Assembly (NCBI RefSeq): GCF_001294625.1
Contig: NZ_CP012677.1
Coordinates: 3,410,001 to 3,474,000, forward strand
Origin: Arthrobacter alpinus
Lineage (GTDB): Bacteria; Actinomycetota; Actinomycetes; Actinomycetales; Micrococcaceae
Direction of reading: 5' to 3'
DNA: 64,000 bases
Shown here: piece after piece, positions 55,287 through 64,000 of the stretch
Layout of the letters: the number at the start of each line of letters is the position of its first letter
Numbering within the stretch: the stretch's first letter is position 1
The notes under the pieces: generated by a model
Database searches by the model: none
The model's input: the letters and a program-made list of their open reading frames with translations, nothing else
Told to the model about the DNA's origin: nothing
Position numbers and translations under genes: made by a program

Positions 55287-58200
55287 CTAACGGCTACAGA
55301 GCCCGATGAACGCGCCCAGCTCGGCCATGCCCGCCGGTTTGGACGGCATAAAGTTCGTCAACTCGGGAGAACGGATGATGACTGCCCGCCACTGGCCGCG
55401 GGAGATGGCCACATTGATGCGGTTGCGGTTCAGCAAGAACTCCATCCCACGAGGCGCCCCGGAAGGATCGGCGCACGCCATGCTCACGATCACCACGGGC
55501 GCCTCCTGGCCCTGGAACTTGTCCACTGTGCCGACACGAACCTCCGCAAGCCCTGCCTCATCCAGAACTCCCCGCACCAGGTGAACTTGGGCGTTGTACG
55601 CGGCAACGACCAGGAAATCCGCCTGGCCCAACGGTCGCGGCAACTCATCTTGGCCCGGTGTCCAACCCAGCCCAAGATGTTCCCGGATCTGGCGGACAAT
55701 CTCCGCTGCCTCCTCGGGGGAGGACTGCACATTGTCCCGATCGCTCCCGGCGGACTGTGGTACCCGGACCGCTTCCACACCGGCGGGCTTGCCTTCCAAA
55801 TGGCGCCGGGAAGCCGCCGGCGCAGATTCGAGTTTGCCCTCGTAGCTGAGCCGCGACACAGCACCGCACAGTTCGGGGTGCATGCGCCACGAGTCAGCCA
55901 AGAAGTAGCCCTTGTCCTCGGGCAGTGTTGCGTGGCCCCTCGATAGCCAACCCAACGCTGACTCGTCCACAGGAACCGGGTGCGATCCCTGCGTGACCTG
56001 CGGCAATTGCTGGGGGTCACCCAGCAACAACAGCCGCTTGGCTGACTGCGCCACGGCCAGCGTGTTGGCCAGCGAGTATTGCCCGGCCTCGTCAATGACC
56101 AGTAAATCCAGCGAACCGGCCGGCACGTTCGAGCCCGTCATGGTCCAGGCTGTTCCGCCAATCAGCGCACCTTCGGGACCATTAAGCAGACCGGCAAATT
56201 GTTTGTCATCGGTGATCGTCCACGGCACGTCATGAGGTGTGGCGAGTTTCTTGGCAACCCGTTTCGGATCGACGCCGGCCTTTTCGACGGCGGCGCGCAG
56301 CATGTTCTCCACCACGGCATGCGACTGGCCCACCACGCCAATTTTCCAGCCCCGTGCCATTAGTTTGGCAATGACATGGGAGCCGACATGGGTCTTGCCG
56401 GTGCCGGGCGGTCCCTGCACCGCAAGGTAGGAATAGTCCAGATCCAGCACTGCGTCCGTGATGGCGCCAATGTAGTCGGCTTGGAGGTTACCTTCGCTGT
56501 CATGATTGACGACGACGGCCGGCAGGCTTGTGCCGATGGCCAACCGGGGCGTGGCCCGGAGCAGAATCTCCAAGCCCGGGTGCCGGGGCAGATGCGGCAG
56601 ATTGCTGCCCACAGTGTTCGCCAACGCAGCCAGCGCCGCCCGGATGCTGGCTGTTGGCACCGGTTTGTTGGGTGTCAATGCCATGGGCAGCTGGGTATAG
56701 GCAGGCACCTTGGTGGTGGACTTTTCACTCACGAGGAGAGTTGTGAGTTCCGGCGTGGTTGGCTCGGAAGCGTCCTCGAGAACAGTGATATTGAACAAGC
56801 CGTCGCGTTTTCCAGGATCGGTAAAGTTCTCGCCCATGCCTTCCGGAAGGGGGGCGTCAAACATCCCAAACCACTGGGTTCCGGGCCGGAAGTCGGACCC
56901 CTCAGTTGCTACCCCTGTCAGCCGGAGCGTGCGGGTCTCGGTTCTGGCCCGAGTCGTGGCTTTGGCCCAGTCCTCAAGCACCTCGGCGTACTGAATGTGA
57001 AGGATGTTGCGTTCCTCCGGCCAGGACTGTGCTGGGGTGTCGAGCCTGTCAAAGTGTCCCCACCAGAACTGCTTGTCCTCACGCTGGTGATAGCTGGCGG
57101 CGGCAGCCACCATCTCGATAGCGGTCTCGTCCGCGGAGAACTTGCGGTCCTTTTGCCCGCGTAGGTTATCAATGAATGCCTGAAGCTTAAGCTCGTCCTC
57201 AGTGCGCTCGTACGTGTTTTCCGCCGGCTCGGTGCCCTCCAGCTTTTGTTGTTTGCCACTGCCCTGCGTCCACTCCCCAACCACGGTTGCGGCACCGATC
57301 TCAAGCAGCCAGTCCCGCAGGCGCAAGGTGGAAAGGCAGTCGTACTCGTTGTAGGCGGAAATTGACGCTAACGTCTCCCGCGCCTTGGTGGCGCTGCCCG
57401 CATCCCCGGCCAGTCCGGCGTCGTGCGCGGCGCAGTAGTCAGCATAAGCAACCACGGAGGCGCCGGCATTCGTCACATCCCCCACACGTCCGGTGGGCAT
57501 GTAAAACGGCTCCAGCTTCTTGATCGAGTACGAGGCCTCGGAGATGCGCACCGACTGCCGGACGGTGTCCAGCAGGTCCACGAGGAGCCCGGAACGTAGC
57601 CAGCTGTCCACAATGTCCTCACCCACGCCGTGGAACACCGACAGGTTGCGCAGGGCAGACTTCTCGTAGGGTGCGTAATGGTAGACGTGCATGTCGGGGT
57701 GTTCGGCCCGGCGTTTTTCCACGTAGGCCAGGAAGCCCAGGAAAGCGGCACGTTCCTCCACGAGGGAATGCGCCCAAAAAGGGATGAACACTTCCTTGGT
57801 GCCGGAAGCCGCGCCGGGAATGGGGGCCTCAATGGACCCGAAAAGGTACTCGATACCCCACTTTTCCGTCACCGGATCCTGCCAGAGGGGATCACCCTCA
57901 AAGTCGAAAAAGATGTCGCCGTCGCTGGGCGCGGGCAGGCGGCTGACGCTGTCCCGCAGCACCTTATAGCTCACCTGGTGCGTGTCGGGTTCTTCGCCGG
58001 CCACGGCCGTGCCGTCCACCGCATCCTTGCCCAGTTGCATGCGGGCCTGGTCGCGCAGCCTCGCCAACGGGCCACTCGCCGTTGCCGTTGGCATGGTGGC
58101 GAGGTCCTCGACTGTGGCGATGCCCTGCGCCAAAAGTTTGCGGCGCACGGATCCGCTCATGCCATTGACCAGTAACAGGTCCTGGTTCAGGTGGATCTGC

Positions 58201-58916
58201 TCGGTGCAGTAGTCGCAGCGGCCGCAATAGCGCACGCCCTCCTGCATCCACGTGATCTGTTCCGGTTGGGCGCGGTGCCCGGCTGTCATGGCCAGAAAAT
58301 TCTCCCGGCGCTCGCGAAAGACGGGCAGCAGATCCGGCATGGGATGCTCACTCAAGCTGCGGTCGCCCAGCATCAGCGTGGTCACCGGGGCGACGGCGAT
58401 GCCGTATTTCCCCAGCTGGTCCCCGTACGCGGCCAGCTGCAACAGGGCGCTGACCCGGGCGTGGCGGGCCAGTTTGGTGTCCCACACGGCGTACGAACCG
58501 TCCGGCTCCTTGACCAGAAAATCCGCGAAGCCCAGGAGGGAACCGTCAAAGAAGGTGGCCTGGAAGACGACGTCGGCCCCGGCCCGCAACGCCGCCAAGG
58601 TCTCTTCCCGCTTGGCCTCAAGTCCAGCCCAGGTGAGCGGGCCCCGGCCCACTGCTTTGACACCCCGGCCCGTGACAGGATCCCACGTCCCGTGTTGGGT
58701 AACGAGCTCCGCCAGGATCTTGTGTTCAAAGGCGTCCCCCAGTTTAGAGGCCCGCTGGAGCATGGCGTCCTCGGGGAAGTCTGGCTTGTCTGCCCTGCCC
58801 AGCTTCGTATCCAGGATTCGCAGGCTCTTGTATTGGCACTCGCTGGCAACCACCAAATCGGAGGCGGAAAAGATCAGCGGCGCGTCGCCACCTGCGGGGG
58901 AGTCAAGCAAAAACAT
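55287..58916 (-). CDS. TM0106-family RecB-like nuclease fused to SF1 helicase
   Basis: A 1209-residue two-part enzyme. The N-terminal 250 residues form a RecB/Cas4-like nuclease with FADFLV...YAVWDTKLARHARV and a Cys cluster (YCGRCDYC) that may hold an iron-sulfur site. Residues about 330-560 contain an RNase H-like exonuclease region (DIFFDFEGDPLW, YHYAPYEKSAL, YNEYDCLSTLRLR). The C-terminal 430 residues are an SF1 helicase: QGPPGTGKTHVGS, LLVIDEAGQYSLAN, LLGDPQQLPQV, VDKFQGQEAPVVIVSM. GGAAGG precedes the ATG. Roles in DNA repair or defence are possible; its position just upstream of jetA in the same direction suggests a shared transcript. Confidence 0.88.
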   Translation of the reverse strand: MFLLDSPAGGDAPLIFSASDLVVASECQYKSLRILDTKLGRADKPDFPEDAMLQRASKLGDAFEHKILAELVTQHGTWDPVTGRGVKAVGRGPLTWAGLEAKREETLAALRAGADVVFQATFFDGSLLGFADFLVKEPDGSYAVWDTKLARHARVSALLQLAAYGDQLGKYGIAVAPVTTLMLGDRSLSEHPMPDLLPVFRERRENFLAMTAGHRAQPEQITWMQEGVRYCGRCDYCTEQIHLNQDLLLVNGMSGSVRRKLLAQGIATVEDLATMPTATASGPLARLRDQARMQLGKDAVDGTAVAGEEPDTHQVSYKVLRDSVSRLPAPSDGDIFFDFEGDPLWQDPVTEKWGIEYLFGSIEAPIPGAASGTKEVFIPFWAHSLVEERAAFLGFLAYVEKRRAEHPDMHVYHYAPYEKSALRNLSVFHGVGEDIVDSWLRSGLLVDLLDTVRQSVRISEASYSIKKLEPFYMPTGRVGDVTNAGASVVAYADYCAAHDAGLAGDAGSATKARETLASISAYNEYDCLSTLRLRDWLLEIGAATVVGEWTQGSGKQQKLEGTEPAENTYERTEDELKLQAFIDNLRGQKDRKFSADETAIEMVAAAASYHQREDKQFWWGHFDRLDTPAQSWPEERNILHIQYAEVLEDWAKATTRARTETRTLRLTGVATEGSDFRPGTQWFGMFDAPLPEGMGENFTDPGKRDGLFNITVLEDASEPTTPELTTLLVSEKSTTKVPAYTQLPMALTPNKPVPTASIRAALAALANTVGSNLPHLPRHPGLEILLRATPRLAIGTSLPAVVVNHDSEGNLQADYIGAITDAVLDLDYSYLAVQGPPGTGKTHVGSHVIAKLMARGWKIGVVGQSHAVVENMLRAAVEKAGVDPKRVAKKLATPHDVPWTITDDKQFAGLLNGPEGALIGGTAWTMTGSNVPAGSLDLLVIDEAGQYSLANTLAVAQSAKRLLLLGDPQQLPQVTQGSHPVPVDESALGWLSRGHATLPEDKGYFLADSWRMHPELCGAVSRLSYEGKLESAPAASRRHLEGKPAGVEAVRVPQSAGSDRDNVQSSPEEAAEIVRQIREHLGLGWTPGQDELPRPLGQADFLVVAAYNAQVHLVRGVLDEAGLAEVRVGTVDKFQGQEAPVVIVSMACADPSGAPRGMEFLLNRNRINVAISRGQWRAVIIRSPELTNFMPSKPAGMAELGAFIGLCSR

Positions 58917-59067
58917 GTCGTGCCTTCCAGCGGGAGGTTGCAGTCACTTGAATCTAGCAAGGGCCACAGACATTTTTGTGGTTCACCCGGCCCACCGGAC
59001 AACCGCTGCAGTGGCATGATAGGAGTGCAGACCCGAATTTCGACACGTTCAAACCCACGGAGTTCTC

Positions 59068-60558
59068 ATGCCCACGTTCAGCTACACCACGGCCCTTCCC
59101 TTTCCACGGGCTGAGGTTTTCGGATGGTTTACCCGGCCCGGCGCCCTGGTCAGGCTTACGCCGTCGTTCTTTGGAAAGGTCCTGGCGGAGCCCAGCCACG
59201 GCATCAACCCGGGCTCGACGGCGGCCATTGGGGTGGGTGCGCCCGGCGGGCTGGGCATGTGGCTGGGTGCAGCGGCGGGCACAGTCGCCGGCATGCTTCC
59301 GCAGGCACTGGCGGGCCTGCGGTCCCTCCGGCCCGAACTGCGGTGGGATGCCCTCCACACGGAGCTGCTGCCCGGGGAACAGTTCACCGACGTGATGACC
59401 AACGGGCCGCTGACCAGCTGGACGCACCAGCACACCTTCGCCGACGGGCGCGTCCAAGGAAGTACGCTCATGACTGACACCGTCAGTTACGAGCTGCCCT
59501 CCGTGGCCGCGGGGCACTGGGCGCGGCAGCAATTTGAGGCCGAACTGACCCGAATGTTTGCCTTCCGTGAAAGGCAGCTCCTGGGGGACCTGGCTTTCCA
59601 TGCGGCCCACGCAGAGAACGGCGGGGAGCCTGGCACCATCGCCGTGACGGGGGCCTCCGGGCTGGTGGGCACGCAGTTGTGTGCCCTGCTGGAAGGGGGT
59701 GGGCACACTGTTGTGAAGCTGGTGCGCCGGGCGCCGCGCAGTGGCTCGGAAATATTTTGGGACCCCGCCGCCGGGACGTTGGATGCGGCTTCGCTGGCCG
59801 GCTGCGACACAGTGGTCCACCTTGCCGGACACACGATTGGCGGCCGGTTCACCACACAGACCAAGGACGCCATCTATCGCAGCCGCGTCTTGGGTACCCG
59901 GCTGCTGGCTGAAAAGCTGGCGTTGCTGGCCGACGACGGACGGCACAGGGCCTTAGTTTCCGGCTCAGCCGTGGGCTACTACGGGGCGTCACCGCACGGC
60001 GCCGCCGGGAGCCGCGGAAATTCCCAGGCCCTGCTTGAGTCCGATCCCGCGGGCACGGACTTTTTAGCACAAGTGAGCAGCGACTGGGAGGCGGCGTGCC
60101 GCCCCGCGGCCGACGCGGGCCTACGGGTGGCCAATATCCGTACGGGAATAGTGCTTTCTGCCGCCGGAGGCGTCCTGCAACGGCTGCTTCCCCTCTACCT
60201 GGCCGGTGTGGGTGGGCCCCTGGGCAGGGAGCAGTGGCAGAGCTGGATCGGCATTGACGACATTGCCGGGATCTTTGCCCACGCGGCACTGACCCCCGCC
60301 GTGGAGGGGCCGGTCAATGCCGTGGCCCCGCACCCGGTTACTGCCGAACAGTTCGCCCACACTTTGGGGGCCGTGCTGCACCGGCCCGCGCGCGTGAAGG
60401 TGCCTGCCTTGGGTCCTACCCTGCTGTTGGGGAAGCAAGGTGCCGCCGAGCTGGCCTTAGCTAGTCAAAGGGTGTCCTGCGCCAAGGTGGTGGCCAGCGG
60501 CTACGAGTTCAGGCATGAGTCACTTGAAACGGCCCTGCGGCACATTCTGGGCGCTTGA
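59068..60558 (+). CDS. TIGR01777 family epimerase with N-terminal SRPBCC domain
   Basis: A 496-residue protein. Residues 1-165 are a START/SRPBCC-like domain (ALPFPRAEVFGWFTRPG, WTHQHTFADGRVQGSTLMTD). Residues 190-495 are an extended short-chain dehydrogenase of the TIGR01777/YfcH type: IAVTGASGLVGTQLC binds the nucleotide, with VHLAGHTIGGRF, RALVSGSAVGYYG and IGIDDIAGIFAHA following. The C-terminal DUF1731 part is present. The substrate is unknown. The start has CGGAG upstream and is divergent from the nuclease-helicase gene. Confidence 0.88.
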   Translation: MPTFSYTTALPFPRAEVFGWFTRPGALVRLTPSFFGKVLAEPSHGINPGSTAAIGVGAPGGLGMWLGAAAGTVAGMLPQALAGLRSLRPELRWDALHTELLPGEQFTDVMTNGPLTSWTHQHTFADGRVQGSTLMTDTVSYELPSVAAGHWARQQFEAELTRMFAFRERQLLGDLAFHAAHAENGGEPGTIAVTGASGLVGTQLCALLEGGGHTVVKLVRRAPRSGSEIFWDPAAGTLDAASLAGCDTVVHLAGHTIGGRFTTQTKDAIYRSRVLGTRLLAEKLALLADDGRHRALVSGSAVGYYGASPHGAAGSRGNSQALLESDPAGTDFLAQVSSDWEAACRPAADAGLRVANIRTGIVLSAAGGVLQRLLPLYLAGVGGPLGREQWQSWIGIDDIAGIFAHAALTPAVEGPVNAVAPHPVTAEQFAHTLGAVLHRPARVKVPALGPTLLLGKQGAAELALASQRVSCAKVVASGYEFRHESLETALRHILGA

Positions 60559-60660
60559 CGGCTACTTTATGCACCACACTGGGCGCGAGCCCTGCGCACG
60601 TGGACAAGATGCGCCGAACCAGCAGCAGGTCCGGAGCACAAAGAAAGTAGACCGCCCGGA

Positions 60661-62004
60661 TCAGGTCGCGGGGTCCTGGTGTGGGGCGGCAAGGTGCGCG
60701 GCATCTTGCGCCGCCCTGAACGCCCGCACGGCCAGGTACACGATGGGGACCAGCACTACCAGCGCAACAATGTTGACCCAGCGGAAACCGCCGATGGCCA
60801 GCACCGGACCGGCCACGGCCGCCATGCCTGCGGCGCCAAAGTTCATCATCATGTCGCTGGCGCCCTGCAACGGCACTCGAATCTCCTGAGGGGCTGAGGC
60901 GCTGAGCAGTGACGAGCCGCCGATCAGGCAGGCGGACCAACCCAGGCCCAAGGTGGTGAGCGCGATCGACATGAACAAGGGGTCGCTGCTGTCCGAGACC
61001 ACCGCGCCGAGGATGATCGCTGCCAGGAAGATGGCACAACCGGTCAGGACCACCCGCAGCGCGCCGATCTTGTCCACGAGCCAGCCAAACACTGGGCTTG
61101 CCGCGTACATCCCCACAATGTGCAAGCTGATCACCACGCCGATGATCTCCAGCGAATGCCCGTGCGCGTTCATGGACACCGGCGTCATCACCATGACGCC
61201 CACCATGATCATGTGCCCGCCGGTCACCGCGGCCAGCGCCGCCAGCGCGAGCGGGTTCCGTACAGCAATGCGCAGCGCGGCCCAGGCTCCGTGCCCCTTG
61301 ACCTTTTTGGGCGCCTGGGGAGGGACGGCGACGGCACCGGGCTCACCGGCGTCGTCCTTCTCCGCCGGGGCTGGCTTCTTGGGTGCGCCCAGGAAGAAAG
61401 TGGAGATCACCAGCGCGGCCGTGAGGAATGCGACGAGGGAGAAGATGAACGGGCCCGAGAGTGGCACCAGCTCGAGTTGTACACCCAGCAGGCGGCCGGG
61501 TTCGGAGAGGTTGGGACCAGCCACCGAACCGATGGTGGTGGCCCAGATGACGATCGCCATGGCCCGGCCGGCCTTTTCCGGGGCCACGCCATCCACCGCC
61601 GCGTACCGGGCCTGAAGACCCGATGCACTGGCGGCGCCAAAGAACAGCATGCCCACCGCCATCAACCAGAACTGGCCAAGGCTCGCGGAGAGCAGGACCA
61701 GCACCGCGCCGAGAGCGCCCAGCGCAAACCCGGTGCTCAACGCCCAGCGGCGCCCCGCACGGACGGCGAGGTTGGCCAGCGGCACGGCCACCAGCCCGGC
61801 ACCCAAGGTGGAGGCTGTCTGCACAAAACCGGAGGCCGCCGTCGTACCGGCCAATTGAGCGGCCAGAATCCCGCCCACAGAGATGCCCGACGCCACGCCC
61901 ACACCCGAGAGCAGCTGGCCAATCACCAGCACCAACTGATTCCGGCGGTGGCGTGAATGCTCGGCTGAGGGCTCGTGGGTTTGCAGGGCTACGGGGATGC
62001 TCAT
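60661..62004 (-). CDS. MFS transporter
   Basis: A 447-residue transporter with about twelve hydrophobic segments and a charged central loop of about 30 residues (APKKPAPAEKDDAGEPG). The second-to-third helix run is LVAVPLANLAVRAGRRWALS, the usual MFS basic motif. It is probably an efflux carrier; the substrate is unknown. It converges on the epimerase gene. Confidence 0.85.
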   Translation of the reverse strand: MSIPVALQTHEPSAEHSRHRRNQLVLVIGQLLSGVGVASGISVGGILAAQLAGTTAASGFVQTASTLGAGLVAVPLANLAVRAGRRWALSTGFALGALGAVLVLLSASLGQFWLMAVGMLFFGAASASGLQARYAAVDGVAPEKAGRAMAIVIWATTIGSVAGPNLSEPGRLLGVQLELVPLSGPFIFSLVAFLTAALVISTFFLGAPKKPAPAEKDDAGEPGAVAVPPQAPKKVKGHGAWAALRIAVRNPLALAALAAVTGGHMIMVGVMVMTPVSMNAHGHSLEIIGVVISLHIVGMYAASPVFGWLVDKIGALRVVLTGCAIFLAAIILGAVVSDSSDPLFMSIALTTLGLGWSACLIGGSSLLSASAPQEIRVPLQGASDMMMNFGAAGMAAVAGPVLAIGGFRWVNIVALVVLVPIVYLAVRAFRAAQDAAHLAAPHQDPAT

Positions 62005-62189
62005 GGTCTCCTTGCGGCGAAGGCGGAGCCGCGGATGGGGCTGGGGGCGTTGTGGTTTGGTTTAATCACAGCCATAGACCAGTGTGACAGAAGAGCGGCA
62101 CGCCGTGACAGAGACGTCCAAAACCAACCAGACCAGTACGGAGTAAATTTTTTGCCGCCATCATGGCCGGTGAATTGCGGGCCGGGCCC

Positions 62190-63077
62190 CTAGGAAAGGG
62201 CCTTGGCCGCCGCAGTGACGACGGCAGTAGTCAGCAGGTCCAACGCCGTCGACTGGATCTTCCAACGCTGCCAATACAGCCCAATGCTGGAGATGTGGCC
62301 TGGCATCAACTCCACTAGGTCACCGGAGCTCAGCCCGGCGCGGCAATGAACCGCCGGCATGAGCCCCCAACCCAGCCCCAGCTGGACGGCCGCAGAGAAT
62401 TGAATGGTGTCGGGGATGTAGTGCTGCGGTCCCGTGAGCGGTGAGGCGCTCACTTCCGTGAAGAAGTTGCTTTGCAGCGTGTCGCTGCGGTCGAACTGCA
62501 CAGCCGGTGCAGTGGCCAAAAGCTCGGGGGAGAATCCTCCCGGGAACCAACGGCGCATGAAGGCAGTCGATGCAACGGGGCGGTAGTTCATGGCCCCAAG
62601 TGGAACCGAGGTGCACCCCTGCACGGGATCGGGTGTGGCGGTGACCGCCGCCATGGCCTCGCCGGAGCGCAGCAGGCCGGCCGAATGCTGTTCGTCCTCG
62701 CGCAGGACCTCAAACCTTAGCCCGGCGTCAGGGGGGACCAGCGCCAGTGCCGCCATGAACCAGGTGGCCAGAGAATCGGCGTTGACCGCTACGGCAATGG
62801 CGGTCCCGGTTGTTCCGCTCAGCCCCAGCTCCGCCGCGGCATCGGCCTGAAGTTGGCGCTGCTGCCTGGCCAGCTTGTGCACTACGACGCCTGCGGTAGT
62901 TGCGGCAACCGGGGTGGTGCGTTGCAACAGGACCTGGCCGGCGGCCTGCTCCATGGCCTTGATCCGCTGGGAAACCGCCGATCCGGTGACATGCAATTGC
63001 TGAGCGGCTGCGTCGAAGGTGCCGCATTCAAGCACGGCCAGAAAGGTGCGAAGCTGGTCGGTCTGAAAAGTCATCAT
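62190..63077 (-). CDS. lysG: LysR-family regulator, ArgP/LysG type
   Basis: A 295-residue regulator. I place the start at ATG 63077, 6 nt after AAGGG; two neighbouring ATGs (63083, 63074) are alternatives. The helix-turn-helix is residues 5-60 (LRTFLAVLECGTFDAAAQQL, TGSAVSQRIKAMEQ), followed by a substrate-binding domain with LRSGEAMAAVTATPDPVQGC typical of ArgP. It is divergent from the LysE-type exporter, the standard pair in which the regulator senses Lys or Arg and activates export. Confidence 0.9.
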   Translation of the reverse strand: MMTFQTDQLRTFLAVLECGTFDAAAQQLHVTGSAVSQRIKAMEQAAGQVLLQRTTPVAATTAGVVVHKLARQQRQLQADAAAELGLSGTTGTAIAVAVNADSLATWFMAALALVPPDAGLRFEVLREDEQHSAGLLRSGEAMAAVTATPDPVQGCTSVPLGAMNYRPVASTAFMRRWFPGGFSPELLATAPAVQFDRSDTLQSNFFTEVSASPLTGPQHYIPDTIQFSAAVQLGLGWGLMPAVHCRAGLSSGDLVELMPGHISSIGLYWQRWKIQSTALDLLTTAVVTAAAKALS

Positions 63078-63147
63078 TAGCATCCCTTAGGCATCTGAAA
63101 AATCATTAGCTGTACTGGCCATCGCCATTTTAGTAGCTTCAATACTT

Positions 63148-63768
63148 GTGACACCACTGGAAATCCTCTCGACCACAGCCACCGGCCTCGGTGCCGGGCT
63201 GGCGCTCATCATCGCCATCGGCGCCCAAAACGCGTTTGTGCTGCGCCAGGGACTTCGCGGCGAACATGTGGGGCTGGTGGTGCTGGTGTGCATGCTCAGC
63301 GATATAGTCCTGATTGCCGCAGGCATCTTCGGCATTGGTGAGGTGGTGCAGGCCGTGCCCGCAGTGGTGGTGGTCATCCGACTGGCGGGAGCGGCCTTCC
63401 TGCTCAGCTACGCGGCTCTGGCGACCAAACGGGCTTTCCGCCCGGGGGCCCTGAATGCCAGTGCGCAGCAGGGATCACTGAACCGCAAGGTGGTCCTGGC
63501 GACTGTGCTGACACTGACCTGGCTGAACCCACACGTGTACCTGGACACCGTGCTGTTGCTGGGTACCCTGGCCAACCAACACGGCGATCTGCGCTGGTGG
63601 TTTGGTGCCGGCGCGGCGATGGGAAGCGTCATCTGGTTCAGTGCCCTGGGATTCGGGGCCAAGCTCCTGCGGCCAGTGTTCGCCAAGCCCGGTGCGTGGC
63701 GGGTGTTGGACGGGCTGATCGCCGTGGTGATGGTTGTTCTCGGCGTGAAAATGGCGCTTGGAATCTAG
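63148..63768 (+). CDS. lysE: LysE/ArgO family amino acid exporter
   Basis: A 206-residue membrane protein with GTG start and about six helices. Conserved LysE phrases are ALIIAIGAQNAFVLRQGL and TLTWLNPHVYLDTVLLLG. The family exports lysine, arginine or other basic amino acids. The divergent LysR gene 70 bp away is its likely activator. Its stop overlaps the stop of the next, opposite gene by 2 bases. Confidence 0.93.
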   Translation: MTPLEILSTTATGLGAGLALIIAIGAQNAFVLRQGLRGEHVGLVVLVCMLSDIVLIAAGIFGIGEVVQAVPAVVVVIRLAGAAFLLSYAALATKRAFRPGALNASAQQGSLNRKVVLATVLTLTWLNPHVYLDTVLLLGTLANQHGDLRWWFGAGAAMGSVIWFSALGFGAKLLRPVFAKPGAWRVLDGLIAVVMVVLGVKMALGI

Positions 63769-64000
63769 AGGAAGTCCATCTCCACCCGCAGGAACGCCTC
63801 CGCGGAAGCGATCGAAGCGGCAAAGGCCTCCTCCTCCGTGGGCGAGGTCCGCGGGGTGCGTGTGAACCACTCGTGGCTGTTCATACGCACCTTGCTGAAC
63901 CCGGAGTCGGGAGGGGCATAGAACACGGCAAAACGTTGCACCGGCCATTCGGGGCCCGTCTCAATGGCCACCAGCAACGCTGCGTTGAGTGCTGGATTGA
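63765..64000 (-). CDS. Hypothetical protein, 3' part only (start outside window)
   Basis: The frame is open to the right edge and ends with TAG at 63765-63767. The visible 77 residues include NPALNAALLVAIETGPEWPV, RFAVFYAPPDSGFSKVRMN and a C-terminal helix (EEEAFAASIASAEAFLRVEM). Composition and codon use look genuine, but I do not recognise the family. Confidence 0.65.
   Translation of the reverse strand, partial: NPALNAALLVAIETGPEWPVQRFAVFYAPPDSGFSKVRMNSHEWFTRTPRTSPTEEEAFAASIASAEAFLRVEMDFL

Noticed and set aside
55287..58916. This gene as a diverged JetD
   Set aside because: JetD is a much shorter DUF3322/DUF2220 protein; this one is a RecB-like nuclease with an SF1 helicase domain and lies on the wrong side of jetA.

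Overview
The window looks like chromosome of a high-GC actinobacterium of the Arthrobacter group (Micrococcaceae). The reasons are the gyrA - DUF3566 protein - tRNA-Ile - DLW-39 peptide - tRNA-Ala order, the crgA - class E sortase - pabA and fhaA-fhaB-pstP-rodA-pbpA-pknA-pknB blocks, and the 16S sequence. gyrA at base 1 places the window a few kilobases from the expected dnaA/dnaN origin; that is inference, because dnaA is not in view.

Layout. 1-5.7 kb: gyrA 3' end, DUF3566 membrane protein, two tRNAs, DLW-39 peptide, an EamA transporter, a repeat-rich membrane protein, a cyclophilin and a rhomboid protease. 5.7-6.7 kb: a flavin reductase-like gene, then about 345 bp dense in DnaA boxes. 6.66-15.36 kb: a Tn7-like transposon (tnsA, tnsB, tnsC/tniB, tniQ plus three cargo genes) with matching ends TGTAGGATCC...GGATCCTACA; its left 198 bp is duplicated in tandem. 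15.36-18.7 kb: older, degraded relatives of the same element, holding an epoxide hydrolase, a WYL regulator and a GrpB-family protein. 19.3-31.5 kb: a small repeat protein, crgA, sortase, a 54-aa membrane protein, pabA, and the leftward cell-wall and Ser/Thr-phosphorylation operon. 31.9-33.9 kb: tRNA-Leu, an IS30 element splitting a small ORF, and a frameshifted holin-like gene.

33.9-49.7 kb: two 16S-23S-5S operons in direct orientation, each inside a 6.35-kb near-identical block (four differences seen by eye). They are separated by an ISL3-family element that itself carries an IS3-family insertion, and by a (GTAGCA)6 tract. 49.7-55.2 kb: jetC, jetB and jetA of a type I Wadjet plasmid-defence system on the minus strand. 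jetD is absent: the rRNA block begins at the base after the jetC stop codon. 55.3-58.9 kb: a large RecB-like nuclease/SF1 helicase gene next to it. 59-64 kb: a TIGR01777 epimerase, an MFS transporter, a divergent LysR/LysE pair, and a partial ORF at the edge.

The points that most deserve a second look are the Wadjet operon cut off by an rRNA operon, the row of Tn7-like ends lying beside a DnaA-box cluster, and the DnaA-box cluster itself.
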